From SAR324 cluster bacterium (GTDB lineage: Bacteria > SAR324 > XYD2-FULL-50-16), in NCBI GenBank assembly GCA_028282885.1, contig JANQGX010000004.1, forward strand, positions 22,837 through 86,836: a stretch of DNA of 64,000 nucleotides, in the 5' to 3' direction. The notes under the pieces are model-generated. The model did no database searches, was not told where the DNA came from, and saw only the letters and a program-made list of their open reading frames with translations. Below are positions 8,930 through 17,706 of the stretch, in pieces; position 1 is the stretch's first letter; each line of letters begins with the position of its first letter. The translations under genes were made by a program, and so were the position numbers.

Positions 8930-10551
8930 ACAAACCCTGGCTAAAGCTTTATGATAAAGGTGTTCCCGAGTCTCTTGCTTATCCGGATCTGACCTTGCCC
9001 GAGATTCTGGATCGAACCGCGGAACGCCATCCCGATTTCAACGCTGTTACTCTTAATGAGAACACCCTCAGTTACAGTGAATTAAACGACAGGGTTAAGG
9101 CATTGGCCCTCGGACTAAAAGAGCTCGGGATCAAAAAAGGTGATCGCATCGCGTTACTCATCCCCAATTCTCCTACCTATGTCATTGCACATTATGCAGT
9201 TGTCAGACTGGGCGCTATCGTTTGTAATATCAACGTTACTACCCAGGGCAGTGAGCTGACCCGGGTTCTCAACCATTCCGGATCAACCCTGTTAATCACG
9301 CTTGATCTGTTCCTGAAAACTATTATCGGCGCCACCGTGGAAACGCCGGTGGAGAACATATTGTTCCACTCCGTCTTCGGACTTGAAAAGGAGGTGGAAA
9401 AAAATCCCGATTTTCCAAAAACACACCGTGTGAATGAACTGATCGACCAATTCATGTCACATAATTGCCCCATTGAGTGTTTGCCGGATGACACGGCAGT
9501 TCTGCAATTCACCAGCGGCGTGACGGGCCTTCCCAAAGCGGCTGTTCTTACCCATCGCACCATTACTTCCAATATTCTGCAAATCGACTCCTGGAATCCA
9601 GTTCACGGAAAAGGTAATCGGGCGAATCTCTGTATTATTCCTTTTTTCCATGTTTTCGGAATGACCGTCTGCATGCACGTTTCCATTCTACGCGCCTACC
9701 GGATGATTCTCTTCCCCATGTTCGACTGGTCGTCCCTGATCGAAATACTGGATGCTATCAGGATTCACAAACCGATTTCATTCCCCGCCGTTCCAGCACT
9801 TTGGGCAGCGCTGGTCTCTTATGCCGACATAGAGAGAATTGACCTTTCCTCTATTGAAATAGCCAGCGGCGGCGGATCAAATCTACAGCCCTGGATCCAG
9901 GAGAAATATCATCATTTGACCGGCAGGTTTATCTCCCAGGCATACGGTCAGTCAGAAGCTTCCTCCACAATCCTGATTACGCCATTCTATAGCGGTCAGG
10001 TATCCGAAAGCGTCGGAATTCCACTGCCCGACACCGATGTGAAAATCGTTGATGTGGAGACCGGAGAAGCGGCGTGTAAAACAGGTGAAATCGGTGAGCT
10101 TATTGTATCCGGTCCCCAAATCATGAAAGGCTATTGGCACGACGATGAGAAAACAAAGGAAGCTCTCCGGGAAAACTGGCTCTATACCGGTGATCTTGGT
10201 TATATGGATGAACAAGGAAGGTTTTATCTGGTTGACCGAAAGGACGATCTGATTATATCCAGCGGATTCAACATTTATCCCAGCCGGATTGAAGAGGTGA
10301 TAAAAGCTCACCCGGATGTAAAGGAAGTTGCTGTCGTCGGATTGCCGGACAAGCTGAGAGGAGAGGTTATTGCTGCCTTTATTGTTAAAGAAACGGACAA
10401 GAAGGTAGACTGGCGAATACTAAAAGCCCATTGCAGGGATCATTTACCCGACTATAAAATCCCCCGATTCTTCAAGTTCAGAAAGGATATTCCCAAGAAC
10501 AGGATCGGAAAACCTTTGAGAAGACTGTTAAAATCAGAGCAACTCGATTGA
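8926..10551 (+). CDS. AMP-forming acyl ligase (long-chain acyl-CoA/ACP synthetase, ANL superfamily)
   Basis: The 541-residue protein activates a carboxylic acid as acyl-adenylate and loads it on CoA or a carrier protein. The P-loop-like motif FTSGVTGLPKAAVLTH lies near 190-205, AYGQSEAS near 340, YTGDLGY near 422 and DRKDDLIISSGFNIYPS near 437-453. The C-terminal catalytic Lys follows in NRIGKPLRR. It overlaps plsY by four bases. Aryl-polyene clusters use a related ligase for the aromatic starter unit, so either a starter acid or a free fatty acid could be its substrate; the fatty-acid-type motifs do not decide. Confidence 0.88.
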   Translation: MNKPWLKLYDKGVPESLAYPDLTLPEILDRTAERHPDFNAVTLNENTLSYSELNDRVKALALGLKELGIKKGDRIALLIPNSPTYVIAHYAVVRLGAIVCNINVTTQGSELTRVLNHSGSTLLITLDLFLKTIIGATVETPVENILFHSVFGLEKEVEKNPDFPKTHRVNELIDQFMSHNCPIECLPDDTAVLQFTSGVTGLPKAAVLTHRTITSNILQIDSWNPVHGKGNRANLCIIPFFHVFGMTVCMHVSILRAYRMILFPMFDWSSLIEILDAIRIHKPISFPAVPALWAALVSYADIERIDLSSIEIASGGGSNLQPWIQEKYHHLTGRFISQAYGQSEASSTILITPFYSGQVSESVGIPLPDTDVKIVDVETGEAACKTGEIGELIVSGPQIMKGYWHDDEKTKEALRENWLYTGDLGYMDEQGRFYLVDRKDDLIISSGFNIYPSRIEEVIKAHPDVKEVAVVGLPDKLRGEVIAAFIVKETDKKVDWRILKAHCRDHLPDYKIPRFFKFRKDIPKNRIGKPLRRLLKSEQLD

Positions 10552-10710
10552 CCCAAACACAAAAACCGAAAACAGATTTTCCACAGGGGTTTAAACATTG
10601 AATGCAAGCATTGCAGTATTCCACTTTTTCCCTGTTGAATTGAAAAACCGAACTGAGCTTACAGCAGCGCCTGAAATCTGAAACGCAGAATTAACCCGGC
10701 AGGAATCTAC

Positions 10711-11976
10711 ATGAAGTTTAGATTGATTTACCCCAAATGGAAAAAACTTGAAGGTCAGACAACTTTTCATCTTCCCCCCCATGGTCCGGTTGTTTTTGGA
10801 GCTGCCGTGCCTGAAGATATCGATATCCGTTTCACCGATGAAAACGTGGAAGAGATTGATTTTGATGAATCAGTCGATTTTGTCGGTATCTCCATGATGC
10901 TGACGATTCAAGTGAAACGAGGATGGGAAATAGCGGCAGAATTCAGAAGTCGCGGGATTCCTGTTATTTGCGGCGGTATTGCAACGACGCTGCATGCCGA
11001 AGAGTGTGGCCAACACACTGATTCCGTTTTTCTGGGAGAAGCGGAGGGGAGAATGGAAGAGGTTTTTTCCGATTTCAAAAACAATGCGTTAAAGAAGGTG
11101 TACAACTTCCGGAATCAACTGCCCCCCATTGAAACCGTGGGGACAGCCCGCAGGGATCTTCTCAATCGTGATCTATACAATCACAAGGGCGTACAGATGG
11201 TGGATCTGGTTCACGCATCCAGGGGGTGTCGGTTTCATTGTTATCCTTGTGCCGTTGCCTACCTGGGAGGGAAAAAGTTCCGACCCAGACCCATTGAGAA
11301 AACGATTGAAGAGATGGCCAGCATTGACAACAATCGCCTTTTTATTGTGGACAACTCCCTGGCCCAGGACAAACAGTGGGAAATGGATCTGTTCAGGGAG
11401 ATGATCCCTCTCAAAAAGAAATGGTGCTGTCATCCCATCGAAGATGATCCGAAAGTTTTGGATCTGGCAGCTCAAGCCGGTGCCTGGTATGTTTACCAGG
11501 CAGTATTTGATACCTCCGATTATATCAAGGAACGCATCAAACGATACCATGACCATGGTATAGGAGTTGAGGGGACTATTCTGCTGGGATTGGATAATCA
11601 CACCGAAGATTATATCAAAGAGCTGATCGATTTTCTCCTTGAAATCAACCTGGATCTCGCGGAATTCACTGTTCTAACTCCTTTTCCGCATACAACCGCT
11701 TACGAAGAACTCCAGGCTCAAGACAGGATTATATCCGATAACTGGGATGACTACTCTGCCGACAAAGTGGTTTATCAACCCAGGCATATGAGTGTCGACA
11801 GGTTGCAGGAGCTTCTGCAATACGCATGGGACACGTTTTATAAGGATGAATCCCAGCAGATGAAGATGTTCAAGCTGATTTATAAAGTAATGCAGAAAGA
11901 GAAAGCGGACAATACGTTCCGTCCCAGGAAGAGAAACCTGGCCAATCGTACTTTTGGACGCAAAGCTGCTGTTTGA
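10711..11976 (+). CDS. B12-binding-domain radical SAM protein
   Basis: The 421-residue protein has an N-terminal cobalamin-binding-like Rossmann domain (about 20-135, with VGISMMLTIQ and ICGGIATT segments) followed by a radical SAM barrel. The 4Fe-4S motif is CX3CX2C at C173, C177 and C180. The canonical cobalamin DXHXXG is not evident, so B12 may bind base-off without the His or not at all. Relatives include methylases, cyclases and BchE-type enzymes acting on unactivated carbon. The gene follows the ligase after 159 bases and is 9 bases ahead of the FabZ-like gene, so it belongs to the cluster. Chain methylation or cyclisation of the polyene/fatty acyl product is an inference. Confidence 0.82.
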   Translation: MKFRLIYPKWKKLEGQTTFHLPPHGPVVFGAAVPEDIDIRFTDENVEEIDFDESVDFVGISMMLTIQVKRGWEIAAEFRSRGIPVICGGIATTLHAEECGQHTDSVFLGEAEGRMEEVFSDFKNNALKKVYNFRNQLPPIETVGTARRDLLNRDLYNHKGVQMVDLVHASRGCRFHCYPCAVAYLGGKKFRPRPIEKTIEEMASIDNNRLFIVDNSLAQDKQWEMDLFREMIPLKKKWCCHPIEDDPKVLDLAAQAGAWYVYQAVFDTSDYIKERIKRYHDHGIGVEGTILLGLDNHTEDYIKELIDFLLEINLDLAEFTVLTPFPHTTAYEELQAQDRIISDNWDDYSADKVVYQPRHMSVDRLQELLQYAWDTFYKDESQQMKMFKLIYKVMQKEKADNTFRPRKRNLANRTFGRKAAV

Positions 11977-11985
11977 TCCTTTTTT

Positions 11986-12360
11986 ATGGTATTTTCTATG
12001 TTGAAAGGAACCTTTTTCAACACAAAAAATTTTGAGCGGCAGGACAAGCAGGCCATGATCGGGATAACACTGAATCCGCTTCATAAAATTTACGAAGGGC
12101 ATTTTCCGGGTGATCCGGTAACCCCTGGCGTGTGCCAAATTCAGATGGTCAAGGAAGTGATACGTGAGATAATCGGACAGGACCTTTTTCTACAGGAGGC
12201 CAAGAGTATCAAATTTCTCAACATCCTGACACCGGATTGCGAAAACCTGAACCTGGAAATGGAATGGGATGAAAATGATTCCGTGGTTGACGTCACGGCC
12301 CGCCTAAGTTCAGGAGATCAGATTTTCCTCAAGTTTTCGGGCAGGTTTCTGATACGTTGA
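11986..12360 (+). CDS. FabZ-like 3-hydroxyacyl-ACP dehydratase with altered active site
   Basis: The 124-residue hot-dog protein carries the FabZ-type strand GHFPGDPVTPGV, with the catalytic His at position 39. In canonical FabZ a Glu lies 14 residues after that His; here the residue is Gln (Q53, in the CQIQM segment). Such Gln-bearing homologues sit in polyene/flexirubin-type clusters as far as I recall, so this may be a subfamily trait rather than inactivation. ATG 11998 is an alternative start four codons on. The protein would dehydrate hydroxyacyl chains on a carrier protein during polyene elongation, but the ketosynthase partners are not in this window. Confidence 0.75.
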   Translation: MVFSMLKGTFFNTKNFERQDKQAMIGITLNPLHKIYEGHFPGDPVTPGVCQIQMVKEVIREIIGQDLFLQEAKSIKFLNILTPDCENLNLEMEWDENDSVVDVTARLSSGDQIFLKFSGRFLIR

Positions 12361-12519
12361 ACCGCCCTTCTTCCAAAACATTTCCTTTTTAGCAGACTTC
12401 CCCATCATGTCATTGCATTTGCCAATCTTCAGTTACCGATTTACAGATCCTAACGTTCCCCCAACCAGGCCCACCAATTCTGATGAAATGGGGACCAGCT
12501 TTCTGCCAGGGCAACGGGT

Positions 12520-14253
12520 ATGGTGTTGACTGGCTACCTGCTTTTGGTATTTATACTTCTCTGTCTCCTGTTTCAAAGGCCGGAGCAGCCTTTGATGGTC
12601 ATCGTTCCTCTGGCTGCCGCATTGAACCTATGGATTTATGATGTCGGTTTTTTCGGAATCAATCTGCAAAAAACACAAGTATTTCTATTGGTGTTAATGC
12701 CATTGTTGCTGGCCGGATACATAAAAATTGCCTTTCATCGCAAGTATTATCGGTTTTTTCCCAAACCATTGATTTACCTGCTACTGTTAATGGGAGTCCT
12801 CGTCTCCATCAGCTCTTATTTTAATCCGGATCACGCCGGAGGAGTTTTTCAGTATTCCAGTCTCGTCCTTTATACCCTCGCGGGAATTCCCTTAACAGCA
12901 CATTTCCTTTTTCATAACCGGGCAAACCGGGGCAAAGCACCTCGAACCCTGGAAACCATAATCAACAGTGTCATCGCCTATATTCTGTTTATCACGGGGT
13001 GTCTGATGCTAACCCTTCTGGGAGTTTTTCTATTTGTGCTCATCCCCGGTCACCGCAATGGTAAAAAACGCAGACTGCTTTATCATCACATCATCAGAAA
13101 CTTCTGTCGCTTTTTGATCTTCGCGACGGTGCGCAAGCATAAGACTATAAATCTGACCAACAACACCTTTACCCGACCGTCGATTGTTATCGCCAATCAT
13201 CAATCGTTTATAGATCTGATTGTCATTCTCAGCCTGAATCCAAACCTGGTTCTTTTGACAAACGATTGGGTGTGGAACTCTCCTCTCTTTGGACGGATTG
13301 TTCGTTGGGCGGATTACTACCCGGTCTCATCCGGTATTGAAAACAGCCTTGTCAGATTAAAAAATAAAGTGGACCAGGGTTTCTCCATTGTTGTTTTTCC
13401 CGAAGGTACCCGCTCCGAGAACGGAAAAATCAAGCGGTTTAAGAAAGGGGCGTTTTATCTCGCCGAAAAACTGGGACTCGACATTTTGCCTGTTTTTCTC
13501 CACGGTACCGGAATCGGCATCACCAAAGGAGAATTCCTGCTTAAAAAAACTTTTTTAACCACCATGGTTTCGGATGGTATTACACAAGAAGACCGACGAT
13601 TCTCAAACTCCTATTCACAGCGTACGAAAGAAGTTACCACCTGGTTCAGAAAAGAATACACAAAGTTTCAAAAGCGCTGCATGACTCCCAGTCTCATGGA
13701 AGGACAGATGAAACATGCTTTTGCCTTTCGAGGAAGGTTGCTCAACCGTAAATTAAAGAGCCTCTTTGTCCGGGAAAACTATCTCCTTAAACTGGCGCTT
13801 GAACTGGAACAGGCTGAACAGATTCTGCATTTGGGTTGCGGTGCCGGCGAGATCGGTCGCCTGCTGAATATGCAATTAACCAACTTTCAGTTTATCGGTC
13901 TCGACAGCAGAAAAACATCCATCGAAATTGCAGCAGACATGGCTGCTCATGACGAACACATGACGTTTATGAAACCTTCCGACTTCAATCCCGACCGGGT
14001 TGAATTTGATGCCTGCCTGGTAGATGTCGGTAGAATACGAAATGACAATGAAATCACCCATGAGTTTTTGCAGAATCTTCTTGAGCGATTAAAAAAGCCC
14101 GGGAAACTGATCCTGTATAATTTTGACCGAGACGATCGACAGGAGATGTCATACCTGTTTAGTTTAAATGATTTCGACAATCGTGGCTGGCAAAGAAAAA
14201 GCGCAAACTCGGAACGGAACCCGATCCTCATTTTCAGGAAACTTCATGCATAA
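12520..14253 (+). CDS. Membrane domain-PlsC acyltransferase-methyltransferase fusion (half-MMPL remnant)
   Basis: Three regions are visible in 577 residues. Residues 1-175 hold about five or six membrane helices whose layout recalls the second membrane half of an MMPL transporter, but with no VDYS-type Asp motif. Residues about 215-370 are a PlsC acyltransferase with NHX4D (H227, D232) and FPEGTRS from F293. Residues 430-577 are a class I methyltransferase with HLGCGAG at 437-443. The architecture equals the C-terminal part of the trifunctional MMPL/lysophospholipid acyltransferase/methyltransferase proteins of Bacteroidetes flexirubin clusters, with the first half missing. The preceding 159 bases are too short to encode that half. 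It is probably a membrane acyl/methyl transferase without export function. Confidence 0.75.
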   Translation: MVLTGYLLLVFILLCLLFQRPEQPLMVIVPLAAALNLWIYDVGFFGINLQKTQVFLLVLMPLLLAGYIKIAFHRKYYRFFPKPLIYLLLLMGVLVSISSYFNPDHAGGVFQYSSLVLYTLAGIPLTAHFLFHNRANRGKAPRTLETIINSVIAYILFITGCLMLTLLGVFLFVLIPGHRNGKKRRLLYHHIIRNFCRFLIFATVRKHKTINLTNNTFTRPSIVIANHQSFIDLIVILSLNPNLVLLTNDWVWNSPLFGRIVRWADYYPVSSGIENSLVRLKNKVDQGFSIVVFPEGTRSENGKIKRFKKGAFYLAEKLGLDILPVFLHGTGIGITKGEFLLKKTFLTTMVSDGITQEDRRFSNSYSQRTKEVTTWFRKEYTKFQKRCMTPSLMEGQMKHAFAFRGRLLNRKLKSLFVRENYLLKLALELEQAEQILHLGCGAGEIGRLLNMQLTNFQFIGLDSRKTSIEIAADMAAHDEHMTFMKPSDFNPDRVEFDACLVDVGRIRNDNEITHEFLQNLLERLKKPGKLILYNFDRDDRQEMSYLFSLNDFDNRGWQRKSANSERNPILIFRKLHA

Positions 14254-15751
14254 GTACGATTTTGTTATTATCGGTGCCGGCCTGGGCGGTCTGCTTTGCG
14301 GCCTGATATTGAGCAGGGAGGGTTTCAAGGTTTGCATTCTGGAAAAGAATCTCCAGATTGGTGGTTGCCTGCAGACCTTCAAGCGAAACGGATCCATTTT
14401 TGATACCGGCGTTCACTATATCGGTAGCCTGGATGAGGGGCAGATCACAAACCGGCTCTTCAGGTATTTCGGGATCATGGACAGGCTGAAACTAAAGAGA
14501 CTTGATACGGAAGGATTTGATATTCTGGACTTCAAAGACGCCCGCTTTCAATATCCCATTGGAATGAAACGCTTTGTCGATCAATTCTCCAATCAGTTCC
14601 CGAAAGAAAAAAAAGCCATATCGCGGTATGCCGGTAAACTGGAAGAGGTAATCGCCTCACTTGATCTATATAATCTTAAAACTCCCGAAGCAGCGGCCGG
14701 ATTTAATTCTCACTATACCAGCAACGCGGCAGATTACATATCGTCCATCACGGATAACAGGATCCTTCAAAAAGGACTGGCCGGATTGAACATTCTTTAT
14801 GCCGGAACTGCTGAGAAAACATCACTCTACCTGCACTCTGTGGTCAGTCACTCTTTTATTAGCAGTGCCTGGCGAACTATAGACGGAAGCGAACAGATAG
14901 CTGATCTATTGGCTGAAGAGATTCGAAGTAACGGCGGCGTTATCCGAACCGAACACGAGGTATCCGCTTTCGAGTATATAGGTAAGCGGATTAGTGCCGC
15001 ACGGCTTAAAAATGGGGATACGATCCATGGGAAAAGATTTATCTCGAACGTGCATCCTTCGGCAACCCTGCGCATGATTGACGAGGGCAGGATCACCAAA
15101 CCCTACCGCGAACGAATTCACAACCTGGAGAATACCATCTCTGCATTCACCGTCTATGTCTGTCTAAAGGAGAACAGTTTCCCTTACGAGAACTTCAACT
15201 ACTACAAAATCAACACCGATTCAGCGTGGGGAATACGGGATCTCAAAGATACCAACTGGCCATCGGGTTACATGTTTTTAACCCCGGCAACATCGAAATC
15301 GGAGATCTATGCTGATTGCGCGATTATTATGACTTTCATGGATTTCAGAGAGGTCGATAAATGGAAAGACACCGAAACTAACCAAAGGGGAGAGGAGTAC
15401 CTGGCTTTCAAACAGGAAAAGGCCGAGTTGCTGCTGAACGAGGTTGAAAAAAGCCGACCAGGATTTCGCAACCGTATCAAAACTTATTATACTTCAACTC
15501 CGCTTACCTACAGAGACTACACCGGAACCAAGGATGGTTCGATATACGGTATCAGCAGGGACTGCAATGATCCTATCCGTTCCTATATTCCATCCCGCAC
15601 CAAAATGCCCAATCTCTTTTTCACGGGTCAGAACATCAGTATGCATGGCGTACTGGGTGTTGCCATCGGATCAATCCTGACCTGCTCGGAATTTCTGGGG
15701 ATGGAGTACCTGGTGAATAAGATTAATGAAATCGAAATAAGGGGAACATAA
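14246..15751 (+). CDS. Phytoene-desaturase-like FAD/NAD(P)-dependent oxidoreductase
   Basis: From ATG 14246 the protein has 501 residues. That ATG overlaps the previous stop (ATGCATAA) and has AGGAAA upstream, so translation is probably coupled; an in-frame earlier start at 14168 would overlap far more. The FAD dinucleotide fold starts at once: VIIGAGLGG at 7-15, then LEKNLQIGGCLQ. A C-terminal segment, FFTGQNISMHGVLGVA, is typical of CrtI/RetSat relatives. Members desaturate, saturate or isomerise conjugated chains. Its place at the end of the cluster suggests it tailors the double bonds of the product. The nearest described cases are flavoproteins of flexirubin and ladderane-type clusters. 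Confidence 0.85.
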   Translation: MHKYDFVIIGAGLGGLLCGLILSREGFKVCILEKNLQIGGCLQTFKRNGSIFDTGVHYIGSLDEGQITNRLFRYFGIMDRLKLKRLDTEGFDILDFKDARFQYPIGMKRFVDQFSNQFPKEKKAISRYAGKLEEVIASLDLYNLKTPEAAAGFNSHYTSNAADYISSITDNRILQKGLAGLNILYAGTAEKTSLYLHSVVSHSFISSAWRTIDGSEQIADLLAEEIRSNGGVIRTEHEVSAFEYIGKRISAARLKNGDTIHGKRFISNVHPSATLRMIDEGRITKPYRERIHNLENTISAFTVYVCLKENSFPYENFNYYKINTDSAWGIRDLKDTNWPSGYMFLTPATSKSEIYADCAIIMTFMDFREVDKWKDTETNQRGEEYLAFKQEKAELLLNEVEKSRPGFRNRIKTYYTSTPLTYRDYTGTKDGSIYGISRDCNDPIRSYIPSRTKMPNLFFTGQNISMHGVLGVAIGSILTCSEFLGMEYLVNKINEIEIRGT

Positions 15752-15770
15752 GACCTATTTAACTGAACTT

Positions 15771-15793
15771 AACTTTGCCCAAAGGGCAAGGTT
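15771..15793 (+). terminator. Hairpin after the lipid cluster
   Basis: Arms AACTTTGCCC and GGGCAAGGTT pair over ten positions with one G-T pair and an AAA loop. The following bases are only moderately T-rich. A second small hairpin (GCCC/GGGC) lies at about 15818-15829. It stands 20 bases after the flavoprotein stop and between convergent genes, so a transcription stop is likely. Confidence 0.45.
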
Positions 15794-15829
15794 GGTTTGT
15801 CGCCTGATAAGCGACCGCCCAAATGGGCA

Positions 15830-16891
15830 TCATTCAAATAAAATTTCTAAAGCCTTTAAGTTTTGATTGTTAACAAACGAACCTCTATTAATGCTTATCT
15901 TTCCTTTCGTTTTTTCAGGGAGCATTGTATTAAAAGCTATTATAGCTTTAGTTCTATTGTCAGAATATTTTATCTCATAATCAATATTTGTAGGAGAAGA
16001 TATTCTAATACTGTATGAAGTTATGCCCTTTTCTGAAAAAGCATTATCAAATTCTATTTCGATCTTTGACCCATTATTATTGATCTCTTCTATTGTACTG
16101 CTAGGTGAAATGCTTACAACATTTGCAAACATTTTATCTAGTCCCGTAGTTAAATACATACCAATTACTACAAGAACTCCAATGGGTAACAGCGAAACAA
16201 GACCAATAGATATTCCATTGTTTTTGAAATTACATTTTGGACAACATATATCCGATTTCAAGACCTTCGATATACTAAGTTTTGTTGTATTTTTATAAAC
16301 AATCATGAACACTATTCCAACAATTGTTGCCACTAAATGATTGTCGTTTGAAGTATTTGAACCTAAGAAATCCACTATTGTTACAAAAATCCACATAAAA
16401 AAAAGCTCAAATACCATTAAAAAAAACATTTTCTCTTTTATAACTTGTTTATTAAACCTATATATCTGTAATAATATCATGAGCGCCAGTGGGGCGTAAG
16501 ACCATACTATTACTGAAATACCATTAAACGTTGAATGTTCATGATTCATACGATTGACGAAAAAATATATCAATCCTATGCAACCAGAGAGGAAATTTAG
16601 TAATAAATATTTTTTTGTGCCAATAATTCTCTCAATCATTACTCCAAACAATACAATAACTGATATATTGCTTACAAAATGAATGGTGTAAAACCATTTT
16701 GGGGAAAAACTATGCTGAAAAAGTCCAGAAAAATATTGCCAGAAGTATATTGGGTGGGAGTGAGTTGCAAAAACAACCCATAGGTTGTTATCTGTTAAAG
16801 TCGCAACCCATACAGCAAAACACGTTAGTATTAACAAAATTGATATCCATGGTATTCCAAGCTTTTTCTTATAATATAAGTCAAATAACAT
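15830..16891 (-). CDS. Rhomboid-like intramembrane serine protease with C-terminal zinc-ribbon/Ig-like tail
   Basis: The 353-residue protein has a six-helix N-terminal part. The rhomboid marks are present: HX3N (H71, N75), a serine in NGISVIV (S126, where the usual motif is GASG) and a late histidine in NHLVATI (H185). These fit a Ser/His dyad, although the GXSG motif is relaxed. After the membrane part come CCPKC and a single helix near 230-250, then an extracytoplasmic domain of about 100 residues with a beta-rich, SbsA/Ig-like look. Codon use is strongly AT-rich compared with the cluster before it, a sign of transfer. The substrate is unknown. Confidence 0.65.
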   Translation of the reverse strand: MLFDLYYKKKLGIPWISILLILTCFAVWVATLTDNNLWVVFATHSHPIYFWQYFSGLFQHSFSPKWFYTIHFVSNISVIVLFGVMIERIIGTKKYLLLNFLSGCIGLIYFFVNRMNHEHSTFNGISVIVWSYAPLALMILLQIYRFNKQVIKEKMFFLMVFELFFMWIFVTIVDFLGSNTSNDNHLVATIVGIVFMIVYKNTTKLSISKVLKSDICCPKCNFKNNGISIGLVSLLPIGVLVVIGMYLTTGLDKMFANVVSISPSSTIEEINNNGSKIEIEFDNAFSEKGITSYSIRISSPTNIDYEIKYSDNRTKAIIAFNTMLPEKTKGKISINRGSFVNNQNLKALEILFE

Positions 16892-17272
16892 TCGTACCTC
16901 TTTTTTTCATTGCTTCTATTTTGTACATAACGACCGATGTTGAGCGAGCCGCCGGTCGGCATTTTAGCCGACTGGCGGTATGTATCACATAGCTCGAACG
17001 ACATTGATAGGCAGACCCTTGCAGGGCCTTTCGGTCCAGGGTCATTATTAAAACAGATCAACATCGTGATTCCTCCAGATTCGGACTCCCGTTACCGGGC
17101 TTACCCGTGGAGTTCAATACCGACCTGCCGGCTACGCTTTTATTGGGTGGGACTTTCCAGGCCAAAAGCCTGAATCACTTACTGGATGATGATAACCAAT
17201 TTCATGGGTTATCACCCAATTCCAATGTTTCGGGCTTACCTTGGCACGAGAATGCACTTGTTAACCAGTGGA
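16892..17272. other. Non-coding spacer with strong palindromes
   Basis: No convincing gene lies here. A hairpin at 16949-16978 pairs CCGCCGGTCGGC with GCCGACTGGCGG over a six-base loop (11 of 12 positions), with partly complementary flanks around it (about 16934-17010). A second, branched structure covers 17142-17220: ATTGGGTG pairs with CACCCAAT, and inside are CAGGC/GCCTG and GATAACC/GGTTATC hairpins. GC content here is higher than in the flanking AT-rich genes. The spacers recall recombination sites of gene cassettes, but I could not align integrase core sites. Confidence 0.4.
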
Positions 17273-17644
17273 TTATATTTCAAACACAGAGCCGATCTTT
17301 TTATAGCCTTTTTTATGATAGTAGTCGTCTTCATCAGATAAGGCATAAACAGTAAAATCTGAAAAGTCATTTTTAATTCGCTCAATCAATGCCTGACCAA
17401 TCTTGTTTTTTCGCCATTTTGGCAATACATATAGTTCACTGATGTAAACAAAGTTCTCAATATCTTGTATTGCCCGAATGTATCCACAGAACTCTTCATT
17501 GTTGTAGCAGGTAAAGGTAATACTGTTTTGAAGATATTTCTTGTAGACGTTTTTGTTTTCAATGAACCATTTCCAATCAGGATCCTTACCAATTGCGACG
17601 AAAAGATCTTTTTCGTGTTTTAGATTATACTTTACAATCTTCAT
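17273..17644 (-). CDS. GNAT-family N-acetyltransferase
   Basis: The 123-residue protein is a compact GNAT fold. The acetyl-CoA loop is in VLPKWRKNKIGQAL (R/Q-X-X-G-X-G/A type) near 73-86, followed by a helix and the final strand with YYHKKGYKK, as in the family. The substrate cannot be inferred. The gene is AT-rich and lies between palindromic spacers with its neighbours all on the minus strand, so it may have arrived as a small mobile cassette. Confidence 0.8.
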   Translation of the reverse strand: MKIVKYNLKHEKDLFVAIGKDPDWKWFIENKNVYKKYLQNSITFTCYNNEEFCGYIRAIQDIENFVYISELYVLPKWRKNKIGQALIERIKNDFSDFTVYALSDEDDYYHKKGYKKIGSVFEI

Positions 17645-17664
17645 TTGTTTTAGTGGTGTAAATC

Positions 17665-17687
17665 AGCGGCTGCATTAGCAGTCCGCT
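17665..17687. repeat. Hairpin upstream of the GNAT gene
   Basis: AGCGGCTGC pairs with GCAGTCCGCT around an ATTA loop with one bulged T. It lies 21 bases upstream of the GNAT start codon and 20 bases after the stop of the GNAT remnant, so it could be a terminator or a cassette recombination site. Confidence 0.4.
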
Positions 17688-17706
17688 GTGTTTGTTAGTG
17701 AATTAA

